Of a DNA stretch of 64,000 bases, positions 8,923 to 16,861 are shown one piece after another (position 1 is the stretch's first letter; each line of letters opens with the position of its first letter). A model generated the notes under the pieces. That model worked only from the letters and a program-made list of their open reading frames with translations. It was not told the DNA's origin and did no database searches. The DNA comes from Vogesella aquatica (GTDB lineage Bacteria > Pseudomonadota > Gammaproteobacteria > Burkholderiales > Chromobacteriaceae), in the NCBI RefSeq assembly GCF_028548455.1, contig NZ_JAQQLF010000008.1:1-64000 (forward strand), given 5' to 3'. Both the position numbers and the translations under genes were made by a program.

Positions 8923-8946
8923 GCGGCCCGCGTGGCCGCTTTTTTT
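8923..8946 (+). terminator. Intrinsic terminator of the lutABC operon
   Basis: The hairpin GCGGCC, loop CGCGT, GGCCGC (8923-8939) is followed by a run of seven T residues (8940-8946). It ends 49 bases after the lutC stop. Confidence 0.85.
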
Positions 8947-8965
8947 GCGGCCAACGTTGGCCGCA
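8946..8965. repeat. Perfect 20-bp palindrome made of two head-to-head TGCGGCCAAC words
   Basis: TGCGGCCAACGTTGGCCGCA lies between the lutABC terminator and the rhlE terminator. It is two copies of the dispersed 10-mer in inverted orientation with no spacer. Paired uptake sequences in Neisseria are often placed this way near terminators. No T run of its own follows. Confidence 0.85.
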
Positions 8966-8970
8966 GACGC

Positions 8971-8996
8971 AAAAAAGCCACCCGAAGGTGGCTTTT
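8971..8996 (-). terminator. Bidirectional intrinsic terminator after rhlE
   Basis: GCCACC, loop CGAA, GGTGGC (8977-8992) is flanked by six A residues on the left and TTTT on the right. It can stop rhlE transcripts on the minus strand and acts as a back-up for lutABC on the plus strand. Confidence 0.85.
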
Positions 8997-9011
8997 ATAT
9001 CGAGCAGCAGC

Positions 9012-10484
9012 TCAGCGCTCTACCTTGTAACGCGGTGGCAGCAACAGTGCCGGTACTTCGCGCTGGCGTTGCGGCAGGATACGCCCGCCAATGCCCAGCT
9101 TCACCGTCTTGCGGCCTTCGCCTTCGTCGTGCGTATCGCGTGCGTCACGGCTATCCGGCGCATGGCGGCTATCGCGGCGCGGCTTATCGCCATACAGCGA
9201 CGGGCTGCGCTCGCCACGCTCGGCGCGTTCGCTGCGGCGCGGGGCATCGCTGCGCTCGGCACGGTCAGGGCGCTCGCTGCGTTCCGGGCGTTCGCTACGC
9301 TCGCGACGCGGTGCACTGGCGGCGTCGTCGCGCGGCGGGCGGCCACCAAAACCTTCCGGCAGGGGCAGCGGCGGCAAGGTTTGACGGGTCAGCTTTTCGA
9401 TCGCCTCGTGCTGGCGCGTCTCGTCCGGGCTCATCAGCGAGATGGCCACACCGGAGGCACCGGCACGGCCGGTACGGCCAATACGGTGCACATAGTCTTC
9501 CGGCGAGTTCGGCATTTCGTAGTTCACTACGAATGGCAGCTCGGAAATATCCAGACCACGGGCGGCCACGTCGGTAGCCACCAGCACTTTGACTTCGCCA
9601 CTTTTGAAGCGCTCCAGCGTTTCCAGGCGGGCGCTCTGCGCCTTGTCGCCGTGGATGGCTTCGGCGGCGTGGCCGTCACGCTTCAGGTCGCGCGACAGTT
9701 GGTCGGCAGAAATCTTGGTCTTGCAAAACACAATCACCTGGCTCATTTCGCGCTCGCGAATCAGGTGCGACAGCAAGGCGCGCTTGCGGAAACCGTCTAC
9801 GGCAAACACCAGCTGCTCGACCTGGGCATTGGTCGAGTTCTGGCGGGCTACTTCTACGGTTTGCGGGTCGCGCATGAAGTCTGCGGCCAACCTTTTGATC
9901 TCGGGCGCAAAGGTGGCCGAGAACAGCAAGGTCTGGCGCTCTTTGGGCAGCAGCGACATGATCTTGCGGATGTCCTGGATAAAGCCCATGTCCAGCATGC
10001 GGTCGGCTTCGTCCAGTACCAGCACGTCTACCTTGTTCAGCTGGATGGTTTTTTGCTGGATATGGTCCAGCAGGCGGCCCGGGGTGGCGATGACGATTTC
10101 GATGCCACGGCGCAGCTCGGCGACCTGCGGGTCCATGTTCATGCCACCGTACACGGTAGTCGTGCGCAGCGGCAGGTACTTGGTATACGCCTTGGCATTC
10201 ACGCCAATCTGGTCGGCCAGCTCACGCGTGGGTGACAGGATCAGCGCACGCACCGGGTGCATGGCCGGCGATACGCTGGGGTTGGCAAACTTTTTCAGAC
10301 GCTCCAGGATAGGCAGCAAGAATGCAGCAGTCTTGCCTGTACCGGTTTGGGCAGCAGCCAGCAAATCACGGCCGGACAACACCAGTGGAATGGCCTTGGC
10401 CTGGATGGGGGTAGCTTCCGAGTACCCCATTTCGTCGATGGCACGCAGGATTTCAGGTGCCAGGCCTAGCTCGGCAAACGACAT
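9012..10484 (-). CDS. rhlE: DEAD-box RNA helicase RhlE
   Basis: A 490-residue ATP-dependent RNA helicase linked in other bacteria to ribosome assembly and RNA turnover. In order: Q motif (FAELGLAPEI, then ATPIQAKAIP), Walker A AAQTGTGKTAAF, PTRELADQIG, TPGRLLDHI, the DEAD box VLDEADRMLDMGF, SAT, and HRIGRTGRAG. The last 110 residues are a disordered basic tail with repeated S/ERPE/DR units, typical of RhlE. The ATG at 10484 was chosen over the upstream one at 10523 because GGAG precedes it and the protein then starts at the Q motif. Confidence 0.93.
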   Translation of the reverse strand: MSFAELGLAPEILRAIDEMGYSEATPIQAKAIPLVLSGRDLLAAAQTGTGKTAAFLLPILERLKKFANPSVSPAMHPVRALILSPTRELADQIGVNAKAYTKYLPLRTTTVYGGMNMDPQVAELRRGIEIVIATPGRLLDHIQQKTIQLNKVDVLVLDEADRMLDMGFIQDIRKIMSLLPKERQTLLFSATFAPEIKRLAADFMRDPQTVEVARQNSTNAQVEQLVFAVDGFRKRALLSHLIREREMSQVIVFCKTKISADQLSRDLKRDGHAAEAIHGDKAQSARLETLERFKSGEVKVLVATDVAARGLDISELPFVVNYEMPNSPEDYVHRIGRTGRAGASGVAISLMSPDETRQHEAIEKLTRQTLPPLPLPEGFGGRPPRDDAASAPRRERSERPERSERPDRAERSDAPRRSERAERGERSPSLYGDKPRRDSRHAPDSRDARDTHDEGEGRKTVKLGIGGRILPQRQREVPALLLPPRYKVER

Positions 10485-10500
10485 GTCAGGAACTCCATCA

Positions 10501-10527
10501 GCCTTGCCCGCGTTACCGGGCAAAGCC
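10501..10527 (-). promoter_or_regulatory. Hairpin in the 5' leader of rhlE
   Basis: GCCTTGCCCG, loop CGTTA, CCGGGCAAAGCC forms a stem that ends 16 bases before the rhlE start codon and just ahead of its Shine-Dalgarno (GGAG at about 10492). It has no T run, so it is not a terminator. A stem beside the ribosome site could tune RhlE synthesis, but nothing in the sequence proves it. Confidence 0.35.
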
Positions 10528-10540
10528 GTTTGTAAACGAT

Positions 10541-10575
10541 TAAAAAGCGAAGCGCCGCCAGTGCCTGGCGGCGCA
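10541..10575 (-). terminator. Intrinsic terminator after the CobD/CbiB-family gene
   Basis: On the minus strand GCGCCGCCA (10566-10574) pairs with TGGCGGCGC (10552-10560), followed by TTCGCTTTTTA. It lies 15 bases after the stop of the gene at 10590 and upstream of rhlE, so rhlE should have its own promoter. Confidence 0.75.
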
Positions 10576-10589
10576 TCATGCGTCCGGCC

Positions 10590-11507
10590 CTAGCCGAACA
10601 GGCTGACCACGCTGATCAGCAGAATCACGAACAGCCACAGCAGTACCGTGCGCCATACCAGCCCTACCGCACTTTTCAGGTATTGCGGGTCGGCTTCATC
10701 ACCCACGCCCAGCTCGGGGCGGAAATTGATGGTGTAGTTCTGGCGCAGCGGGTCGCCCAGTTTGACACCCAGCGCACCCGCAGCAGAGGCTAGCAGGATA
10801 CCGGTGGCGTAATTACCCCAGGTTCTGGCCTGCGAACGCCAGCAGTACACGGCGTCTTCAAAGTCTCCCATTACGGCAAAGCTCGCGGCAGTCAAACGTA
10901 CCGGCAACCAGTCCAGCCATTCTCCGGCACGGCCGGCAAAGCGGCCGAACAGGTCATCCGCAGCACGGCCACCCCATTTCTGGGCCAGCAGCTGGGTGAA
11001 ACGGTACAACACAGCCCCTGTCGGGCCAGGCAACAACACAAACCAGAACATGGTGCCAAACACGTGACGGTAGCTGTCTACCACCCCTTGCTCTATCGCC
11101 AGGCGGGACACTTCGCCAATGCTCAGCTCGGCCGTGGGCTGGTTGGTCCAGCTAGCCAGTGCCTGCTTGGCCTCCAGCTCCTGGCCATCATTCAGTGCCA
11201 GGGAAATTTCAGAGAAGTAGCTGGAGAAATGACGAAAACCCATGGTCAGGTACAGCACCAGCACGTTCCAGACAAACCCCAGTACCGGGCTGATCGCACA
11301 CAGCAGGTAAAACCCGCCGCCCGCCAGCAGCAGTACCGGCAACATGGCTGCCAGCCAAGCCAGCACGCCATGACGGTTGTAACCCGCATTCAGGGTGCGC
11401 TCCAGATGGTTGGCGTAACGGATGAACAGCAACAACACCCGGTTACGGTTACCCAAAGGGCGGAATTGCTCCAGAACCAGCGCGGCGATAAGTGAAATCA
11501 GGGTCAT
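10590..11507 (-). CDS. CobD/CbiB-family integral membrane protein
   Basis: A 305-residue polytopic inner-membrane protein related to CobD/CbiB, the adenosylcobinamide-phosphate synthase of cobalamin assembly. Matching traits are the N-terminal LIAALVLEQFRPL, a helix pair near 45-95, and SYRHVFGTMFWFVLLPGPTGAVLYR in the middle, followed by WLDWLPVRLTAASFAVMGDF, the CobD signature region. No other cobalamin gene is nearby. Many betaproteobacteria carry such a lone homologue whose job is not settled, so I do not assign the enzyme name. It has its own terminator downstream. Confidence 0.75.
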   Translation of the reverse strand: MTLISLIAALVLEQFRPLGNRNRVLLLFIRYANHLERTLNAGYNRHGVLAWLAAMLPVLLLAGGGFYLLCAISPVLGFVWNVLVLYLTMGFRHFSSYFSEISLALNDGQELEAKQALASWTNQPTAELSIGEVSRLAIEQGVVDSYRHVFGTMFWFVLLPGPTGAVLYRFTQLLAQKWGGRAADDLFGRFAGRAGEWLDWLPVRLTAASFAVMGDFEDAVYCWRSQARTWGNYATGILLASAAGALGVKLGDPLRQNYTINFRPELGVGDEADPQYLKSAVGLVWRTVLLWLFVILLISVVSLFG

Positions 11508-11582
11508 GGGTCTGCGGAAAGGAATTGGTTGTGGCCCGCGAAGGAAGATACCACAAAACCGTCATCAGGCGGGCTGCTGCGC

Positions 11583-12053
11583 TCAGGCGGACCCCAGGCG
11601 GCGGGAGCCGCCTACACCGGAAGACAGGGTGCCGTGTCGGCCGTAGCCATCCACGCCTTGCATGGCACTGCGTAAAGAATCAATGACTGCCGTGGCAAAC
11701 CGCATGCGTTCATCCGCCATGCTGGCATTCAGGTCATTCAACGCTTTCAGACGCAATAGCGCCAGTTCCAGCGCCTGCCAGCATTGCTGCACCTCGCCAG
11801 GAGCCTGCTGCAGCCATGGCAGCCAGTCATCCTGCTGCGCCAATCCTGCAGCCTGCTGCAGGGCAAGGCGCTGCGCGCGCAACACTGAAAGCTGTGTCAG
11901 CTGCTGCATTTTTTGCTGCGCAAGCTCTTCGATCTGAAAAGCATCCATACGCAAAATGGCCTGCTGTTCCTGCTGCAGGGTTACCTGCAGCGTTTCCAGC
12001 AAGGCCATTTCAGACTGGCACGAGGCCAGAAATACCGCTACATCCATTTGCAT
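11583..12053 (-). CDS. flgN: Flagellar export chaperone FlgN
   Basis: A 156-residue alpha-helical cytoplasmic chaperone for the hook-filament junction proteins FlgK and FlgL. It is rich in Q and L with heptad-like spacing over residues 10-120, and ends in a glycine-rich tail. No catalytic motif is expected. The identification leans on the long coiled-coil form, the FlgN-like segment LNDLNASMADERMRFATAVIDSLR, and the position just after flgM in the usual flgA-flgM-flgN order. The rest of the flagellar genes lie elsewhere. Confidence 0.8.
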   Translation of the reverse strand: MQMDVAVFLASCQSEMALLETLQVTLQQEQQAILRMDAFQIEELAQQKMQQLTQLSVLRAQRLALQQAAGLAQQDDWLPWLQQAPGEVQQCWQALELALLRLKALNDLNASMADERMRFATAVIDSLRSAMQGVDGYGRHGTLSSGVGGSRRLGSA

Positions 12054-12084
12054 CTGTCCGGTTTATCACCCCTGGCGGGCCAGT

Positions 12085-12387
12085 TTACCGCGCCAGCAGC
12101 TCCTGTGCAGAAGCAATCAGGCTGTCGGCAATGGCACCGGGGTTGATCTTGAACTCGCCGGCAGCGATGGCAGCCTTGATCGAGGCGACTTTGTCTGCAT
12201 CAAAAGCCGGGGCTGCTGCTGCAGCCTGCTCCATGCCCTGCAGGCGGCTGGCAAATGGATTGATCGCAACGCTTTCACCGCCATCGGCACGCGAAAATGC
12301 CTTGGCACTTGCATCGCTTTCTTTCGGGCTGGTACGGCTTGGGGCAGCGTAGCTGGCTGCAACCTTGCCTGAGTTGTCGATTTTCAT
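12085..12387 (-). CDS. flgM: Anti-sigma-28 factor FlgM
   Basis: A 100-residue, largely unstructured protein that binds sigma-28 (FliA) until it is secreted through the finished hook. It has the family's N-terminal MKIDNSGK and the C-terminal sigma-binding helices DADKVASIKAAIAAGEFKIN and PGAIADSLIASAQELL. It is preceded by a sigma-28-type promoter at 12423-12449, which fits the feedback loop known for class III flgM transcription, and is followed by flgN after 31 bases. Confidence 0.9.
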   Translation of the reverse strand: MKIDNSGKVAASYAAPSRTSPKESDASAKAFSRADGGESVAINPFASRLQGMEQAAAAAPAFDADKVASIKAAIAAGEFKINPGAIADSLIASAQELLAR

Positions 12388-12422
12388 GATTTACCTGCAC
12401 TGCTTTTTATCGGTTATTTCTA

Positions 12423-12449
12423 TTATCGCCCGAAAAATCCGAAACTTGA
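12423..12449 (-). promoter_or_regulatory. Sigma-28 (FliA) promoter of flgMN
   Basis: On the minus strand TCAAGTTT, 11 bases, GGCGATAA. The sigma-28 consensus is TAAAGTTT-N11-GCCGATAA, so this is 14 matches of 16 with exact spacing. It lies 36 bases before the flgM start codon and just past the flgA stop. Confidence 0.85.
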
Positions 12450-12457
12450 CGCTTTTT

Positions 12458-13132
12458 TTAGGGCACGAATACCGAAACACTGCCATCCGCGTCCACGATG
12501 CCAGAAACCACCTTGCCGTTTCCTGCCCGCACATTCACGCGCTCGCCCACGCCAGCGTTACCCAGCGCGGTAGCGTCACTGCCGATGACGAAACCATCAC
12601 CTTTTGCCTGCAAGCGCACCGGTTGATTCATTTTGACAACATAAGGCAGGCGCAGCTGCCCACCCTGCAGCACGGTACCCGCCGGCAAGGTAGCGGTCAC
12701 CATCCGGCCGATCACCAGTTGCACGTCGCGCAGCCCCTGCGATGTCTGGTTGCGGTTAATGGCAGCCAAACGGATATCTGCCGCCTGCAGTACTTCGCCA
12801 CTGCGCACCAGCCTTGTGGTAACGACCGCGACGGGTAGCTCGCTCGCCGTAACCGGCAGCCGCAAGGTCCAGCCGGCAGCCGCACAACTCACTTCCAGCT
12901 GGCTCCTCGGCGCACTACTGCCTGCGGGCCAGCCTGCCTGCAAATCTTGCGGGCAATTCGGCATGGCCGCTTTCTGGCGCGGCGCAGCCAGGCGGTATGC
13001 ATAACCGTCATCCCCCTTCTGGCTTTGCAGGAACACTTCTGCCGCCTTTTCCGGTAGCCGGGTCTCGGCCGCCAACACCGTCGCAGCCAGCAACAAGCCG
13101 CCTGGCAACCATAGAAGTTTGTGTCTATTCAT
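12458..13132 (-). CDS. flgA: Flagellar P-ring assembly chaperone FlgA
   Basis: A 224-residue periplasmic protein needed to assemble the P ring of the flagellar basal body. It has an N-terminal signal peptide (MNRHKLLWLPGGLLLAATVLAA, cut near 22) and the C-terminal SAF domain, with AVVTTRLVRSGEVLQAADIRL, IGRMVTATLPAGTVLQ and VRAGNGKVVSGIVDADGSV, the usual FlgA ending. The ATG at 13132 was chosen because it places the signal peptide at the terminus; the frame runs open to 13198. flgM follows with its own promoter. Confidence 0.9.
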   Translation of the reverse strand: MNRHKLLWLPGGLLLAATVLAAETRLPEKAAEVFLQSQKGDDGYAYRLAAPRQKAAMPNCPQDLQAGWPAGSSAPRSQLEVSCAAAGWTLRLPVTASELPVAVVTTRLVRSGEVLQAADIRLAAINRNQTSQGLRDVQLVIGRMVTATLPAGTVLQGGQLRLPYVVKMNQPVRLQAKGDGFVIGSDATALGNAGVGERVNVRAGNGKVVSGIVDADGSVSVFVP

Positions 13133-13281
13133 GTCCTGATTGTAACGCCAGTACAACAAAAGATCGGCAAATACAGCCTTATCGAACAATTGTTTCAATC
13201 GGCCGCAACAAACGAGCTTATGCTCTAAAAAATATAAAAAACCTTTGGCGACACGCCAGACACAACACGAGGAGCTACACC

Positions 13282-15339
13282 ATGCGCACTACTCTCCGCG
13301 CCGCCGTCATGGCTGCCCTGCTTTCACCTGCTGCTTTCGCTGCAGGCAGCTACAGCCATATCTATTTCTTTGGTGACAGTCTTACCGACACCGGTGCCTT
13401 TGGTGGCCAGGCCATCCCTAATGGTTCCGGCGGGTTCATCATTCTGCCAGCCGACGCGCGCTGGACAACCAATAATGCGGCCAACCACGCCAATATCCTG
13501 GCAGGCAAACTGGGGCTAAGCGTCAGCGCCAGCAATGCAGCCAGCACGCTGGGCACCAGCGGCAACAACTTTGCCCAAGGCGGCGCCCAGTCGGTTACCT
13601 ATGCCACCGGCGCGACGCTACCCAACAGCAGCAGCACACAAACCGCCGGCCCGGGCGGGCTGGATATCCGCGACCTGCCACAACAAGTACAAGACTACCT
13701 GACAGCCAATGGTGGCAAGGCCAACCCGGATGCAGTGTACTTTGTCTGGAGCGGCGGCAACGACATTCCTACCGCAGCGGGTGCCGGCAGCAGCAATGCT
13801 TCCACCGTGGCGACCGCCGCTGCCAACAGCCTGGCCACCCAGATTGGCGTACTGAACAAGGCAGGTGCCAAACTGATCATCGCCCCCAACCTTCCTTCTT
13901 TTGGTAATACCCCTGCTGCCCTTTATGCTGTGATTGATCAGATTGTTTCGACGCAACCTAACAATAATAATTTGAAAGCAATCGTTGCAGGCATACTAAG
14001 AAGTGAGTCGACACCAACCACTGCCTCCCAGGAAGCATTGATCAACAAAGCACTTACGACCCTTACCGCTGCATTAAACGGTGCAGTCACTCAACAGCAA
14101 ATCACCGACGGCTACAACACCAGCAAGACCGGCCTGAACAACCTGTCCACGCTCTATAACACCACCGCCGATGGCGCCATCTCCGCCACCGGTGCCAATG
14201 TGGTGCGTGCCAACGTCAATGCCCTGTTTGCCGAAGTACTGGCCAACCCGGCAGCCTACGGTATCGACAACGTTACCGGCCCGGCGTGCGGCACCACCTC
14301 GTCGCTGGTCTGCACCAGCGCCAACGTCACCGGCACACTGAGCTATCTGTTTGCCGACGACCGCCACCCCACGCCTACCACCCACGCCCTGCTGGGCAAC
14401 TATTTTGCCAGCTTGCTGCAAGCGCCCTACTTTGCCGAAGCGCTGGCCAATGTGCCAGCCGCCGCCAGCAGCCGGCTGGGCAGCACGCTGGATGCCCGCG
14501 CCCGTGCGCTGGATCATGAACAGCGCGCCGTAGGTACTGTCGGGGCATTCAGCAGCGTGACCGGTGGCAAGCAGGACGTTGGCCGCAACGGTGAGCAAGC
14601 CAAGGGCGAGCTGCTGACCGTGGGCGTGGACTACCAGTTCACCCCGTCCCTCAGCGTCGGCATGGCCTTCACCCAGGGCAAGCTGGACACCAGCGTAGGC
14701 AGCCTGGGCAGCTATGACAGCCAGCACAGCCTGATGAGCGCCAGCGCCAACTACCGCAGCGGCGCGCTATGGCTGGATGGCGATGCCACCCTGGGCGTTG
14801 CCGATATCGATACGCGCCGTGTGGCCGACCTGGGCAGCGTCAAGCGCCAGGAAACCGGTAGCACGCGCGCCAACCACAACAGCCTGCGCCTGAGCGCCGG
14901 CTACCGCATGCAGCAGGGCCAGCTGCGCACCGGCCCCTTTGCCGGCGTCGCCATGCAGCGCGGCCATGTGGCCGCTTTCAGCGAGCAAGCCAGCCAGAGT
15001 ACCAGCATGCGCTTTGGCAAGCAGGTACTGGACTCCACCGTCCTGCAGGCGGGCTGGGAGCTGCAAGCGGCGCTGGGCAACATCACGCCCTACCTGATGA
15101 TCAGCATGAAGCAAGAACAAAACGACGAGGCACGTACCCTGCGTAGCGGCGTGTACGGCACCCAGGGCGAGTTCACTGTCAGCGGTAGCCAGCCAGACCG
15201 CAGCTGGGCGGAATGGCAAACCGGCGCCACGGTATCGCTGGGTAAAGGCATGAATGGCTTTATCCAGGCCAGCGGCAGCAGTGGCCAAAAAGGCGGCAAC
15301 GGCACGCGCTACAACCTGGGTCTGGCCGCCAGTTTCTGA
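13282..15339 (+). CDS. GDSL-family esterase autotransporter (EstA-like)
   Basis: A 685-residue type V secreted lipase/esterase. Signal peptide 1-20, then a GDSL hydrolase passenger: block I FFGDSLTDTGAFGG has the catalytic Ser, NNFAQGGAQ the conserved Gly, SGGNDI the Asn, and DDRHPTPTTHALLGNY the Asp-His pair. Residues from about 420 form the autotransporter beta-barrel, ending in the outer-membrane Phe (NLGLAASF). The start has a strong ribosome site (GAGGAG). Bases about 13920-14060 (residues 215-260) are clearly AT-richer than the rest, with NNNN and loss of the usual codon bias, like a later insertion in the passenger. Confidence 0.9.
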   Translation: MRTTLRAAVMAALLSPAAFAAGSYSHIYFFGDSLTDTGAFGGQAIPNGSGGFIILPADARWTTNNAANHANILAGKLGLSVSASNAASTLGTSGNNFAQGGAQSVTYATGATLPNSSSTQTAGPGGLDIRDLPQQVQDYLTANGGKANPDAVYFVWSGGNDIPTAAGAGSSNASTVATAAANSLATQIGVLNKAGAKLIIAPNLPSFGNTPAALYAVIDQIVSTQPNNNNLKAIVAGILRSESTPTTASQEALINKALTTLTAALNGAVTQQQITDGYNTSKTGLNNLSTLYNTTADGAISATGANVVRANVNALFAEVLANPAAYGIDNVTGPACGTTSSLVCTSANVTGTLSYLFADDRHPTPTTHALLGNYFASLLQAPYFAEALANVPAAASSRLGSTLDARARALDHEQRAVGTVGAFSSVTGGKQDVGRNGEQAKGELLTVGVDYQFTPSLSVGMAFTQGKLDTSVGSLGSYDSQHSLMSASANYRSGALWLDGDATLGVADIDTRRVADLGSVKRQETGSTRANHNSLRLSAGYRMQQGQLRTGPFAGVAMQRGHVAAFSEQASQSTSMRFGKQVLDSTVLQAGWELQAALGNITPYLMISMKQEQNDEARTLRSGVYGTQGEFTVSGSQPDRSWAEWQTGATVSLGKGMNGFIQASGSSGQKGGNGTRYNLGLAASF

Positions 15340-15358
15340 TGCGGCCAACCTTGCCTGC

Positions 15359-15385
15359 GCCCGCCGCTGTCTGGCGGGCTTTTTC
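15359..15385 (+). terminator. Intrinsic terminator of the esterase gene
   Basis: GCCCGCC (15359-15365), loop GCTGTCT, GGCGGGC (15373-15379), then TTTTT. A single TGCGGCCAAC word (15350-15359) touches the stem, and the hairpin ends 40 bases after the stop. Confidence 0.85.
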
Positions 15386-15405
15386 TTTGCCGCATCACCA
15401 TAAAG

Positions 15406-15430
15406 AAAAACCCCTTCCGGCAGGAAGGGG
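15406..15430 (-). terminator. Intrinsic terminator after thrC
   Basis: On the minus strand CCCCTTCC, loop TGCC, GGAAGGGG (15411-15430) is followed by TTTTT (A run 15406-15410). It ends the hom-lipoprotein-thrC transcript. Confidence 0.88.
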
Positions 15431-15453
15431 TTGCGGGTTCAGGCTGCGGCTGC

Positions 15454-16860
15454 TCAGCCCAGCGCCTGGCGTACGTAGGCCTTCACCGCGTCAGCGTCGG
15501 CATTGAACACCGTTACCTTTTGCGGCAGGTCTTCCAGGCCCTCGAAACCAGCCGGGCGCGGAGCGTCGCGGTTCAGCGCTTCGCGGATGGTATCGGCAAA
15601 CTTGGCCGGCAGCGCGGTTTCCAGGCACACGATGGTTTCGCCCGGCAGACGCACTTCGCGCGCCACCTTGATGCCGTCGGCGGTGTGGGTATCCACCACC
15701 ACCTGGTCTTCGGCGTCCACGGTGCGGATGGTGGCCAGGCGGTCGGCGTGGCTGCTCTTGCCGGACACAAAACCGAACTGCTCGCGCATCTGCGCCAGCT
15801 TGTCGCCCAGGTCGAAACCGCGGCCGGCGTCCACCTCGGCCCACAGCGCAGCCACCGCAGCGCCGTCACGCCCCAGCAGGTCGAACACGAAACGCTCGAA
15901 GTTGGACGCCTTGGAGATGTCCATCGACGGGCTGGACGTTACCCAGGTATTGGCGGTGCCACGCGGCTGGTAGCGGCCGGTCTTGAAGAACTCGTCCAGC
16001 ACGTCGTTTTCGTTGGTGGCCACGATCAGGCGTTGCACCGGCAGGCCCATCTGGCGGGCGATGTGGCCGGCGCAGACGTTACCGAAGTTGCCGGACGGCA
16101 CGCAGAAGCTGACTTGTTCGTCGTTGCTGCTGGTGGCGTTGAAGTAGCCCTTGAAGTAGTACACCACCTGCGCGACAACGCGCGCCCAGTTGATGGAGTT
16201 CACGGTGCCGATCTTGTACTGGCTCTTGAAGGCGTGGTCGTTCTGCACCGCCTTCACGATGTCCTGGCAATCGTCGAACATGCCCTTGATGGCGATGTTG
16301 TGGATGTTGGCGTCCTGCAGGCTGTACATCTGCGCGCGCTGGAACGGGCTCATCAAGCCGTCCGGGCTCAGCATGAACACGTTGATGCCCTGCTTGCCGC
16401 GCATGGCGTACTCGGCCGCCGAGCCGGTATCGCCGGAGGTGGCACCCACGATGTTCAGTTGTTCGCCCTTCTTGGCCAGCACGTACTCGAACAGGTTGCC
16501 CAGAAACTGCATGGCCATGTCCTTGAACGCCAGCGTCGGGCCGTTGGACAGCTCCAGAATCACCAGGCCGTCGTGCAAGCGCTTCACCGGAGTGATGGCC
16601 ACGCTGCCGTATACCTCGGCGGTGTAGGTGCGATCCAGGATGGCTTTGAGGTCGGCTTGCGGGATATCGGTAGCAAACAGGCGGATGATCTCGAACGCCA
16701 GCTCGGCGTAGGACAGGTCGCGCCAGGCGTCCAGCTGGGCGCGGCCAACCTGCGGGTAGCTTTCCGGCAGCGCGAGGCCGCCATCCGGCGCCAGGCCCAT
16801 CAGGATGGTGTCGGAAAACGAGAGCGGCGCCATGCCGCCACGGGTGCTGATGTATTTCAT
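15454..16860 (-). CDS. thrC: Threonine synthase
   Basis: A 468-residue PLP enzyme that converts O-phosphohomoserine to threonine, the last step of threonine synthesis. It starts MKYISTRGG, the PLP Lys sits in LAFKDMAMQFLG (about 112), the phosphate loop is GATSGDTGSAAEYA, and SINWARVVAQVVYYF and VPSGNFGNVCAG are family blocks. The length matches the long, E. coli/yeast-like class. It is the last gene of an operon with hom, separated only by the small lipoprotein gene whose stop lies one base away. Confidence 0.96.
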   Translation of the reverse strand: MKYISTRGGMAPLSFSDTILMGLAPDGGLALPESYPQVGRAQLDAWRDLSYAELAFEIIRLFATDIPQADLKAILDRTYTAEVYGSVAITPVKRLHDGLVILELSNGPTLAFKDMAMQFLGNLFEYVLAKKGEQLNIVGATSGDTGSAAEYAMRGKQGINVFMLSPDGLMSPFQRAQMYSLQDANIHNIAIKGMFDDCQDIVKAVQNDHAFKSQYKIGTVNSINWARVVAQVVYYFKGYFNATSSNDEQVSFCVPSGNFGNVCAGHIARQMGLPVQRLIVATNENDVLDEFFKTGRYQPRGTANTWVTSSPSMDISKASNFERFVFDLLGRDGAAVAALWAEVDAGRGFDLGDKLAQMREQFGFVSGKSSHADRLATIRTVDAEDQVVVDTHTADGIKVAREVRLPGETIVCLETALPAKFADTIREALNRDAPRPAGFEGLEDLPQKVTVFNADADAVKAYVRQALG

Positions 16861-16861
16861 G

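Noticed and set aside
9091-9384. Arg/Ser-rich plus-strand frame under the rhlE tail
   Set aside because: Its repeats come from the RhlE C-terminal Arg/Ser/Glu repeats read antisense.
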